Source: Blasia pusilla
Taxonomy: Eukaryota > Marchantiophyta > Marchantiopsida > Blasiales
Assembly (NCBI GenBank): GCA_050084515.1
Contig: CM114274.1
Span: 18,104,001 to 18,168,000, forward strand
Length of the DNA stretch: 64,000 bases
Reading direction: 5' to 3'
Both the position numbers and the translations under genes were made by a program. Below, piece after piece: positions 47,640 through 59,060 of the stretch. Each line of letters starts with the position of its first letter. Position 1 is the stretch's first letter. The notes beneath the pieces are model-generated. The model ran no database searches. It was not told the origin of the DNA and saw only the letters and a program-made list of their open reading frames with translations.

Positions 47640-48480
47640 CAATTCTAGAGATATTAATCTAAAAGAGCATAATCAAACGTGGGGTGGAACTTGGCGAGCA
47701 TTAAAGTCCTATGAAGTTTGGATTCCAAGGATTTGCTTAGAGCAAGATGTATATCCTCTTGACTCCAAAGTGCTCTAAATTTTTTTGGGCATGCTCCACC
47801 AACTCTATGTGAAGGATGAAGGACGATAGCGTACTTTCATTTCTACTCTATTGTCCTCCCAAACCTATAATACATACATCACCTCTATATTTTATTTTTT
47901 GGCTCACTAGGGATCTAATCTTACTCTTTTGCACTCAATAGGGGTAGTATGTTATCAGTATGTAAGTACTACAAGACTATCCCATCCTTGCAGATATCTT
48001 GATTGCTTATCACTTCCTCATCATGCTCTGGAACTAAGGACCCTCCATCTAGCCTTAATGTTGAAGTCAACGCTATATAGCTCTCAATGGCCAATAAACC
48101 CAAGTGGCCAAATGAATGTCATCTAGGCACCATCTCCTCATTACTCTCACAATGCCAACCATCTCTAGTCGTATTACCTAGACTAGGATATGGATTACGA
48201 CTTAATCCTTCTACATCATGGTTGAGTCTCCCAAGTTGATGTAACATTCTTAAATTTTAATCCCATAATAATAGAGCCCATATGGAAAGCTTTCCCATAA
48301 TATTCATCTATCCTTTTAGTGTTTGGAAATCAATAATGAGAATGGAAGGGTGACCAATAAATCAACATTTAAAATATGTGACAACCCACACTAGAGCTAA
48401 GTACTCAGCCTCATACAAGTTTCTCTTTGCCTCTCCAATATTATTTGAGTGGCTATCGTAAGCCACTAAAAACTATATGT
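47640..48480 (-). pseudogene. Ty3/gypsy RNase H and integrase fragments
   Basis: On the - strand, RNase H-like pieces read YEAEYLALVWVVTYFKC (about 48,370-48,420), GKLSIWALLL and NHDVEGLSRNPYPSLG (about 48,180-48,300), interrupted by stops. Downstream, at about 47,740-47,800, a block LEHFGVKRIYILL matches the zinc-binding entry to integrase (usual GHFGVKRTxxLL). This is a highly decayed pol fragment; gag, protease and RT are missing, so the upstream LTR-like sequence abuts RNase H directly. Confidence 0.55.
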
Positions 48481-48489
48481 CATGGGCCT

Positions 48490-48970
48490 ACTCTCTCAAA
48501 GATCGATCTCATGCGGTGCAAAAGCTTTCGCTCAATAGGTTACGTTCACACTGCTCATCTACACCCAAACACATAAGCATTAGTCTCAATTTGAGTCCAT
48601 CAGCCTTATATCTCCCCGAGTTCCTAACTTGACAATCCATCAAGCTAAAAAAAATCCTAACCCCTCACTTCCTAACACATGCAAGTCTATCTAGACTTGG
48701 GACACACTTCCTAGATAGTCCAAACATCTAAAGCGACACTCGTGTGCCTAGCGATTCCAACAGACCAATGAATCTTGAATGAGACTCTTATTGAGACCAA
48801 AGATATGAGTAACGGGTCGAGCTCCAAGATTGACATCTATAATTTTCTCCCTTAGACTTGGTTTGGTATCCACATCCCAAAACCAACCTCATAATCCATT
48901 ACGCGCTCTTAGTTCACCCTGCAGTTCCCTAAAATAGAGTTTAAGTTCCAAGAACCCTTGGAGACCCTCC
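48490..48970 (-). repeat. LTR-like fragment related to the 4.6-5.0 kb LTR
   Basis: Its reverse complement resembles about 4,560-5,010: for instance ACCAAACCAAGTCTAAG near 48,855 against ACCCAAACCAAGTCCAATA, and TAGCTTGATGGATTGTCAAG near 48,640 against GAGCTTGATGAGATGTCGAG. Identity is moderate and gapped. It is likely the LTR of the gypsy fragment that follows it. Confidence 0.5.
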
Positions 48971-51900
48971 CCCTTATTCTTGACATCTCCCACTAGGGCC
49001 ACCACTCCCTACCTCTCGGAAAGTCCTATGGGGGCGCTCTTTTTGGCCCTCAATCCAACTATCATTCTAATAGTTTAAGGCGGTTTCTAAATCTCCGCTT
49101 GTGCGTTTGTTTTAATCTTTGATGCATTGGAATCATCTTTTCATAAGTTTTCAATGACACCTTTTTCATTCCAAATACACCTTAGGTCTGATTTTTATGA
49201 CCTTAGACAGTGCAAAACCTCAAATGCTAGTCGAATTCCAAATTCAGTTCTAATCCCCTTTTGGAACTCACTCTTATTTGACTTTAACTCTTCTCAAGTC
49301 TTGCTTCACATTTGGTCTTGGTTTACTTGGGTCAAGACCATCATATCTTGAAATGCCCAAAATTTCATGCGTCTCATATCTCCTGTCTCATTCAAGGGAC
49401 TTCTTTGACGCGCATCCATCATAGTGTGAACCTACTAGAGTTCTCATGTTGCGCATAGGTTCGCGTTTGGTTATGAGGGTCATGACACCATCTACCTTCA
49501 TCATTATGTTGGTTGAGCATAATTCCAAGCCCGAACATATTCCAATTTGTGCGCAATCCCATCTCGCTCTACATACAAGTATCAATGTTCACAAAATGTA
49601 AAACACCAACCAAGCCATTATTCATTCCTCCAAATAAATCTATTATAATATTTGAACTCAAGTAATAGTAGATAGTATGCCTTAGTAGGAAGGCTATGTG
49701 TTTAGCTAGGTGTGGAGAGGCTAAGAGTGACTTAATAACGTCCCTTGGTGATATCTGTGCACGGGTTACCCTTTAATATCTTTCTTGGAGGTTCTTGATT
49801 AGTTAATTAAGAACCTATTGTGTGTACGTGTCACCTTCTTCGAGCCTTAGGGACCTTGATATAGATATATCCCAACCAAAGACTTGGAGAGGCTTACCTT
49901 TCAATAGTTGAGCCTTCTAAGCATAATCTAGGGCAAGATATGACATATATATATATATATTAGACTTAAATTCCCTCGCGTTGATCAAGGCTGGGTATGG
50001 CTTAATTTTTATTTAGTGTAATTAGAGAGCAATGTATTTGCATATGATTTTCACTGTGGAAAGATGTGTGTGATAAGTGACTTGACTGTGTGTTGGTGAT
50101 TGCATAATTTTTGCATGTTTGGAATGACACTAATAATCAGTCGATGATATGGCAAATATTTTGATGTATGATTAAGATCGATGGTCATACTTGATTTTTT
50201 CATTGAATCACCAATTAAATATGTACTATATGCTATACTCCTCTTACTTAGACAATTTTTTGGTTACATTCTCAAACGATATGTGTCTAATGTTGGAGGT
50301 GTTGGAAAAATCATGATGGTATCATTCTTTATTTTACTTTGGCTTATAATATTTTAAATATGTTGTCATTTCTAGTTAATTAAACCTATCGTGGGTTGAC
50401 AAGCTATTAATTCTATGATTTCCATCTATTCTTTCTAGCTCTTATGGTCTCATTAGATTCAATGGGTATGAAAATATCTTTCACAAGGTATATCATGCAA
50501 ATCCTTATTTACGTATGTAGGTATGTTGAAATAGTGAATACTTAGGTTTTGTTTCCAGTTTACATTTTAGCAATACAAGTGGAGATTAAAGGAGGAAGGG
50601 ATTTTCAAAATAATATAGGGATATGCATAAGGATTTCTTGTATTTTTAGTGAGGGGAGAGGATTTCTTTCTTGTTTTTTTAATCAAAATAAAGAGGTATG
50701 GGATTGGAAAAGAGGATGGACAACATGAATTTTCTCTCCCCCAAAATCAGGAAAGAAGAAGAGGGGAGGGTAGAGGAAGAGGAAGAGAGAGGATAGTGCA
50801 TGGGAAATTCTCCCCATATCCCCCCACTCATAATAAATTTATATGATATGAGTTATTGAGTGACACTTGTTAACGATGATTTGCTCTTCATGTGAGTTTC
50901 TAATGAAGACTTTAAGCTTTTCTTGGGAACTTGGGACTTGATGGTTAAACCCATCAAGTACTTAGGTACTTTAAGGGATCCCAATTTTCAAATAGATTTG
51001 GCTTGTGATATGCCAGTCCTCTAAAAATCAACCAAGATATCGGCCCTTTGAGATGAGAAAATTCACATGAAACCTAGTATGTACACTTGGAACGCACCAA
51101 GTATACATACCACCATGAAAGAATGCAAGGGAGGGAGAATTTGACGGACTGGAAGTTATGGATTGTTTTGGAACGGAATTCGTTGGAGGCTCCAAGGTGG
51201 CTTTACGTGTCACTGGCTAGCGGGCTACGGATTTAAGAGAAGACAACGAAGGCCCAAGGTTGCTATTAAAGTCACACGAATATCATTAAGATGAATCACA
51301 TGAACCTAAGGTCACACGAATCTTATTACACGGATCCACGATAAGCATAAATGTGAAACCTTGATCTACGATAGGCAAAAATCACACAAACCAAAGTAGC
51401 CTACCCAGTCGAGAAACAAAACCGAGAACAAAACAAAGCATACATGTAGGGTTCGTAAAGGTATTATAATATTAGAGATCCTTGATGTAAGGTAAAAGTT
51501 CAAAATTTAAGGAGAAAAGTTTATGAGAATATGCAACTAATATGGCCATACCAATGACGAAGGATGTGTAGGAAAATTAGACAAACTTGTAGATCTTTGG
51601 ATATTATTTTCTTATGGATTTATAAATGAGATCTTAATCAATTAGTCGTGCCTCTTCCTAAGATATCTTCAATGTGGTTAGGGATGTGAAAGTCTTCAAT
51701 ATGTTGGATCTTTACGTTGGCTATTATCAATTGTTATCAAAATGGAGGATAGGGAGAAGAAGATAGTATTTTAAACCATGGATCAATTTGAGAGAGATTG
51801 TTTGTAGTAGTAGTAGAGTTTTTTAACATTTGGAGTGAAGAATAATCTCTAAGAGTTGTAGGGGTTCCTAGATTGAAATTTTGGACTTTATAAGATGTCA

Positions 51901-52000
51901 CATAGATGACATATAATGTTTAGTAATATGGTTGAGAAGCATGACCACATTTGAGGAGTTAGCTGAAACATACCTTACAACTATGTGGGTTAGGCATTCA
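48971..52000. other. Repeat-poor AT-rich spacer; no gene recognised
   Basis: Only short frames. An AT dinucleotide run lies at about 49,944-49,961. Short repeats of the type GTCACACGAAT/ATCACACAAA recur at 51,270-51,390. No RNA gene or mobile-element end was recognised. Confidence 0.4.
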
Positions 52001-55000
52001 AAAGATGATGATGATGATGGGTATTGATAAATTTATGGATTGAATCTTTCTCTAAGAGATGGCTTTTTCGACCATGGTTGTCAAAGTTTCAGAGTGGAGT
52101 TATTTTGCAAATGGAAAAAAATCACATAAAAAAAGACTTGCAAATAACTGAAGTTAACTTTAACGCAAGAAAAATTATCTTTCGGCTTCCCAATAGATGA
52201 TGGACAGCAAGGCCTCCTCACTTAACACGAGCGTGACAATAGCCACGCCTCATGCCATCGTGGCTCTTTCCCACTGGGTCAGTTGTGGGTCAGGCTGGTG
52301 CAGACACCTTGTAGGCTCGCGCTTTACGTGACAGCAAACGAAACAGTCCTTCCTTTAGCCGTGAAGGTGAAACCCTTCAAAGTTTCTCGGTGTGCGGGTT
52401 TCTAGGCCGTTGATCACGGTACGCATTTGTGCGTCTTTTTGAAATCCTTGCAGTCCGAAAGGGTTTTGAAATGCATTAAAAAAACTACGAGGAGAGAAAA
52501 GGGCCACTGTTTGTATGCTTCCGATCGCACGGAGTGCAGCGTTCACTTCTCTGGCATATTTGAACATTTGCATGCTTCTTTATTGCGGATGCATGATGCT
52601 TGTTTCCCTTCCATCTTTACAGCTCTCGCATGCGCTTTCTGTCCTGAATTTATGAGGGCTTTTCCCGTGGTCGAATAAAGTCTACGATGCCTGGGTTCGA
52701 GCTTTTTTAAGCGGCATGAGGTTGCTAAATTGAGCATGATTATCTGGTGGTGTGGGTCGGTCTCAGCCCAGGGCGGTGGGTTGCCGGTGGCGAGAGCTCA
52801 TGGTGCCCTTTTGGCTTCCTGATTCAGAAAGGCGCACTGGGGATCCCATGCAGCAGCGGGCGCATAGATTTTTCGAGCTCCCCGGCTTTTCCCCGACACT
52901 CAAGAGGGTCCGACCGGCAAGTTCAAAATATCCGCCGGTTTTTTTCAATTTTTACAGAGAAACTGCATTTGCCGAGACTTTGCTGGTCAGATCGGGAATT
53001 CTAAATTTTTTACCGGCTGACATTACAAAGGATGCCGGTTCTTGGCTCCCGTAGATCCCATGGGGTTTGAAGCCGAGTTGGCGGCAAATAATTGGGACGA
53101 GAAGTGGAAGACTCAGTCCTTCGCTTTGGTTGAATGAATCAGATTGGGGGGCCACTTTATGAGTATCATGTGATGAAGGAGTGAAAGATTAGACGCCAAG
53201 CAGTATCCACCCCTGCGAACCTGCACAGGCTGTGCACTGGAAGGCTTATTGGATCTCGCGGACATATTCGGCGTGAGGGAAGGAGCCAGATCTGATCTCC
53301 TAGAAACAAGAGGAGATAAAATGTTGTGCCGGACACGAAAGCGGTAAAATTTGACTTTACCTGACGGATAGGAGCCGGTGAGATAAATGACCAAAAAAGG
53401 TCTAGTCTGAGTCAGGGGTCCACAGAATCGCATTGTAGTAATTATAGGAGATCTTCTGGAGGAGTTGTGCTGGAGTCTATCGACGAAGCAAGTGTGATGG
53501 GCTTCTGCCAACTACTTACAGAATAATCATCTGAGGAGATAAGCCTCCTCACCTGCACTAAAGGCCTCGGCGCTTTCAATCGTGTCCTCCCTGTCTACTT
53601 GTAGAACTGGTGATGTCCCGGATGATGACTCGCGGGTCTTTCGGCTCTCTATGGCCCTCTTCCTTTGTATCCCGATGGGTTTTCCATCCGAGTTTCTATT
53701 AAAGTTCATACGTCAAATGATGACTCCTCCAGGTTTTTTGGACCTCTGACTCATCCGCTCATGCTGCAAGGAGCGAGCCCATGGTGGGTGGCGCCGGTGG
53801 CTCTCATCGTGGAAGGGAAGCAGAAAAGGAAGCTTCAGACTCTTCCTCTGTAAAGGCCCCCGGCCCCGGGCTGGAGCCTGCCCAGAGATTGGATCGTGTT
53901 CTCCCGTGCTTTCTTAAAGACAGCAGCTTCATGCACAGGCACGGTTATATGTCGCTTGATGCGCTGCCATAAATTTCTTCTGGGGGTACTCCCCATTATT
54001 ATTCCCACAAGGCCCACACCTGGAGGGAGAGATAAGGGTTTAGGTCCTTAGGAGGTTCCGATGGTGGTTTGTCCGTTGAAATTGGAGACCAGAGACACCT
54101 CGATTGGGTAGGTCATGGAAGCTATGATTCGTTCCTTCTATTTTCTTCCGTTACGTAAAACAGGACGCATTCATGTTCGGTGGACTGGTGATACGCGAAT
54201 CGGTACTCGAGATGTCCGTAATGAAGTACGTTCGACTGAGTTGGCAAAAGAGTGAGTGATAGATTGAGTTCCTACTCTGCCCGAGTCTGCCGCTCCCAAG
54301 ACACGCTCACGTATTCCACCCCCCGCAGGCCCGAAGCACATGTGCGCTCATCGAAGGAGAACAGAACGCAAGTCGGTCGCATGTACTCCGGCGAGAATCC
54401 ATGGATGCGCACTCAAGGACCTCTGCCATGCGGCTCCCAACGCGGATGCCGTCCCACTGACGAATTGATTCGCATCAGCTCCCGATTTTATTGCAAAGCC
54501 GTTCTTAGAATCCTAGGGCCCGAGGATTTCCAATATATGTGATCGCGAGTCGCACCTTCATTGACCGCTGACGACTTTGAGGAGAGAGAACTGGGATGAC
54601 TTCGCTCCGGTTTGTATTCTGTCATTATTTCACAAGCGTACCGTACCTTATCAGATTGATTGAAACAAGATATCTCCATATTTTCCGCGACACTAGCACG
54701 TTTCAACTTGCCCGGGCATTCAAACGGAGTGGCTAAACCGTCGACCTAGATAGGAGAAGGCTTCCGACTAAGGCACTGTCGTTAGGGCACACCGTTTTCG
54801 TGTCAAGCAGAGGCAGAAGGTGGTGCGACAAGGGCGATTGAGAATCGTACAAGTCCCTTGCCAGATGGTGTGCTATGCGTGCCAGAGATTGATTCGCCGA
54901 ATTATATTAGGGCTGAATTTTTGAAAAGATCTTCTTCAAGGAACTACCATGATTCGAAAGCATCTTACATTCTGAAACACTTACCAACTGCAGGTGAAAT

Positions 55001-56992
55001 CTAAGAAAAGGTATGTGCTGGAAAAGTGACTTCGAATGCCGGAGACCTGTGCCATCTCAGGGCAGGGCTCACAAAAGTCGTACACATGTGGAGAGGACCC
55101 AGGAACATTTTGGTCTGAACTCGGAAGAGGGACACTTCCTCCTGTGACTCTGGTAAAACACTTTCCGTTGCACTGCCACCGACCTCATCAGGGGCAACTT
55201 TCCGTGCCGCACAGCTTCACAAAGCGAATCCCGACGGTGTAAGGCCAAGATCTCTCTTTACGTCTCCCTTACGTTCGAACGTTGCGTCGAATCATGGTCA
55301 AGTTTCAGGGTCGTGGTTGTCACTTCTCTTCGACGATTTGACGCGACCCGAATCAGAAAATGTGGAAACCGATGCGGTGAAGCGATGGCTGTGTAGAAAG
55401 AGCCAGGCAGATTAACATTAGGCCACCCGACTGAACGAGAGTCCTGGACTAGACGTGCACACTGATGGAGGCACTCGCATTAAGTCGGACCTCGCTTGCA
55501 CCTCTGCTTCCGAGTTTACACATTGGTGTTTCGGCAAGAAGCTAGATACTACGAGAACTGAACTCAGGGGACGATGAGTGCCCTCTCCAACAACTTCGAC
55601 TCTCTGTCAAAGAGACGAGCCCGTGGCATTCCGACGAGGTGCAGGAGTAGTAAGTGCGCATCGTCCAGGAGATCTGCTCGCAGCTCATCCGGGAACAGCT
55701 TCAGTAAGAATGGACTGGTAGCAAAAGCCACAGAAACTGGAACCGAGTCGGACAGGCTCTCTTTCAGCAAAACTGTCCTGGTTCAAACCACAGTAAGCCC
55801 CAACAACATTGGAATGCAGGCGTGACAGTTTGCGCACACCGCAGACTCCGTAGCTATCCTTGTTGGGGCATGAACGCTAATTTCCTTGCAAAAAGTGACT
55901 CCAGTCCGATTCCTTCGGGCCAAGACTCAGTTCTTCGGGCCATTCCCAAAGGCCCGAAGAACGCAATATGCTAACACACTACAAAATTAGTGAGACATCG
56001 CAGAGATCCACCATCCATGGATCATTTTGTGGACCATTTTAGGCGCCATTTTTTTCGTCGATATTGACAGCAGACGGTCGGATGATAGATTAGACTCTGA
56101 CAACGAAATGAGAACCACCACTTGATTCCAAATCTGATCTACGACAAATCGGTCTGACTTGTACAATCTCGATGTGAGTATAATCGAGAGAAATGGCAAG
56201 GGCGAATAAACTCAGCTTTGTCAGAAACCTCGATTTTGAACATCACTCACATCGAGATTTTGAAGTAAGTTTGTGGTGAAGTTTTCCAGTCTTATCTACA
56301 TCGAATATACAATTGCAGCAACCACTCCCTCACTTGCCAAGTAACGTACAGAATGACCCTAATGAAAATTTTAATAGTGATAATAACACTAGTACGATGT
56401 AAAGTGAATTCTCCTTGTGGCAAGCAGACCTAATTTTTAAGATCTTTACATTTTTTCCTACACATGTGGTACATGGAGATGTTGAAAAATACAGATGCAG
56501 TCCTCTGATAGAAAATTTGCGCATATAACGTGAGTTTCCTTCCCCCTTAGCAAATCCTACTGGATAAATCCCATCAAGCTCCACCGAGCACGACTGGAGA
56601 ACTTCCTGGCCCAAATTCCCACGGTCGGGAAGGATGGGGCTCAATTTCAACACGTCCATCTTCCATTGAAGTCTCTGCAGGACCATCTCATTTCTGCATC
56701 GATGTATCATCTTTGCCAACTTCCCCGTTCATCGAGAATCTCCCAAGTTGGCACTTTTGGAGCCGAGGAGTTTTTCTTCTTCTTCTTTTCTTTCTTTTTT
56801 GTTTGAGGGGGGCGCTCCAGACAGACCAATTTTTTGCACCCATGCGGTGACAAGGGACAGTGCTTGTCAAAGCTGTCCGACAAAATGCTGTAAACCCCAG
56901 AGGGAAAGTGTAAGAGAAAGGGTTGGATGTAAGATAATACGTAAAGACTTGAATCTAAAATGACATTAGACAATGGCATAGTAGGTTTTCTA
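52001..56992. other. Unassigned region with coding-like frames
   Basis: GC content is higher than in the flanking repeats. Several - strand frames look codon-like but match no family I recognise: 53,553-53,709 (KPIGIQRKRAIESRKTRESS, ending at a CAG-GTGAGG donor), 53,835-54,017 (PRRNLWQRIKRHITVPVHEA), 55,564-55,770 (LKLFPDELRADLLDDAHLLL) and 56,330-56,719 (LQRLQWKMDVLKLSPILPD). The last may be part of the ATG101 3' untranslated region. A perfect 12-bp-stem hairpin lies at 55,930-55,962. One or more host genes may be hidden here. Confidence 0.35.
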
Positions 56993-59060
56993 TTAGCTCA
57001 GCATTGTCGGAGGTGTGGTCTGCAGCATCCGCTTGAACATGTCCATACCGAACGATGAATCTGATGAGCTGCAACAATCAGATAAAGATTTAGATTCTCA
57101 CAGTGGAGCAAGTGACACATTTAAAAATGATGGCCCGAGTGCTACCTCTGATGGGAAGGGAACAACCTGCCTAATAATCAGTTCAGGGCTTCTACCTTGG
57201 AATATTGATCTCAAAAGGGAAGGACACAACATCAGAGCCTCTGAGGACAGGAGGTATGTGATCTTTCTTCTCGTTCACAAATTGCAGTATTTGGAGAATG
57301 ACTTCTCTTAGGGCAGCTTCCAGAACAGCATGTCGTCTCTCTCTCTCGTCCATCATCATATCTGCAGAGAAAGAGGATGTCTTAGCTAAATTGACTCCCG
57401 TGTTTCAAGTCAAGCACACCCATCTGCATCCAAGGTTCAAGGTCCCAAATATGCCATCAAAAGTATTCAGCTCCTACAGCATTCGTTATTTACCATGAAT
57501 TTTTTATCTTGCTCTTCAACCCGACCAAGAGGATCAAACGGAAAACTGTTGCAGGTCTTGCACATGAACCTATTCCCGCTCAAGTAAATCGATTACGAAC
57601 TCAGAACTCCAAACAAGACCATACCTGGGTGGTCACCTCCATAACCACCATCACGATAAAGTTTTGAGTTGGACTCGGATGTTTGTACCACATTCAAGTA
57701 GATACACCACTGCTCCCAATACAGTCGTTCTGTTTTGCTGGTAAACCACGCTGATTGCTTGTTCCGTGTCTCGTAGAATGAGAGACAAACCTGTAACCTA
57801 GCTAAATGTGAGCAATTGAAGAATGAAAGAAAGAATGCCAGGCTACCTCCTCTTCTAACTCAAACTGATCGTCGTACCCATCTTGCCTCGCCAAACCCCG
57901 AAAAACGCAGGAGATGAACACCTAATATGGGCCATGGGCAAGTGAACGGCAGACACGAGCCGCTCATGGTGCAAATGAACAAATGAATGGGGTGATCCTA
58001 GTTCCTAGCTTTGCCCCACCTGACTTTTCTTGTTGGGATGTTTCTCCACCCACGTCACGAAGTTGTCTATCTTCTCTTCAATGGTCTTCTCGATTGCCCC
58101 ATCCCCACATTGAACCTAAAATGTGTCATTCGCACCACGGTTCAATTGAAACTGTCGATGAGCAAATAAAAGACTTGGATTAACCGCTGAAGACAACGAC
58201 AAGAAGGAACTGTTTAACCTCATACTTGCATCAACTCTTTTAGAACTGCTCATGCAACAGCTTCTCTGCTGTGAATCGTATTTTTTGTTGCTCTGATTGT
58301 CGAATAGTTTTTTAAACGAGACCTTGACGGGCTGCACAACCTCGGTGACATGGCAGAACGGAAATATGCATGCACCTACATAGGTGATTTCGAAAAGCTC
58401 GGAGTCTACATCACGTGGACGAACGAGCCCCAGAGCTCTATTGAACATGATAGTGTGAAGAACACCTGCCAGAAACCGATTCATCGCAAGAGGCGTTAAA
58501 GGTAGCCCAAAACCACAAATTCTGAACACCACCGATCACAAGCGCTAGACGTGGACGAAAATAAATTCACCGCTAGAGGACATCGAGGAAATTCACGACC
58601 CGAAACCACCCTAATGCAACTACCATTTCGATGACGCGGTACGGTAGGAAACAAGGTGAAAACAAGAGGGACATACATCGCAAAACTTCGCGAATTTGAT
58701 ATTGCTCCACTTCCTGCACATTCCCACGTCATATTTCTTGATGTTCCCATTCTAATTGAGTGCCCAACTTTTACATCTTCTGAGTGATGTACCTTTCGAC
58801 AAACTTTAGCGACAAGCAGTCATCCCAATCGGCCACCCGTGAATCAACATGGTTCCATTTTCAAGTACGTTACTTAGGTTCTTCTTCTTGGCGGAAACAT
58901 AACCATGATCCGAAATTTCTTGCAAAAACAACCAACGAACCGCCACGCAAGAAAATATCCCACCGCAAGTGAAGCCATCCACTGACTCAGTACTCATCAC
59001 CGAATTCACGAAAGTGAAGACTCTTACAAGCTCTTTCAAGTAGAACACCTCGCAATTCAT
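56993..59060 (-). CDS. ATG101: Autophagy-related protein 101
   Basis: HORMA-domain subunit of the ATG1-ATG13 kinase complex that stabilises ATG13 and starts autophagosome formation in the cytosol (family knowledge). Exons on the - strand by inspection: 59028..59060, 58677..58713, 58380..58465, 58020..58115, 57625..57790, 57196..57361, 56993..57068. All joins keep frame, all introns are GT-AG, and the product has 219 residues, the usual length. Diagnostic blocks run in order: MNCEVFYLKEL, EVEQYQIREVLR, LHTIMFNRALGLVRPRDVDS, ELFEITYVQCGD, TWVEKHPNKKSQ, VCLSFYETRNKQSAWFTSK (WF finger), ERLYWEQW, EAALREVILQIL, PFEINIP and FGMDMFKRMLQT. The ATG at 59,060 begins the conserved MNCEV start. Two first exons of 33 and 37 nt make it easy to miss. 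Confidence 0.93.

Noticed and set aside
57015-57498. Open + strand frames with exon-like ends across 57.0-57.5 kb
   Set aside because: They overlap exons 6 and 7 of ATG101 on the other strand, which match the family residue by residue; the + frames have no similarity and their splice phases do not join.
57840-57910. A - strand exon-like segment between ATG101 exons 4 and 5 (GYDDQFELEEE, with a donor)
   Set aside because: Joining exon 4 directly to exon 5 gives the uninterrupted conserved KKSQ-VCLSFYE sequence, so this piece is intronic.
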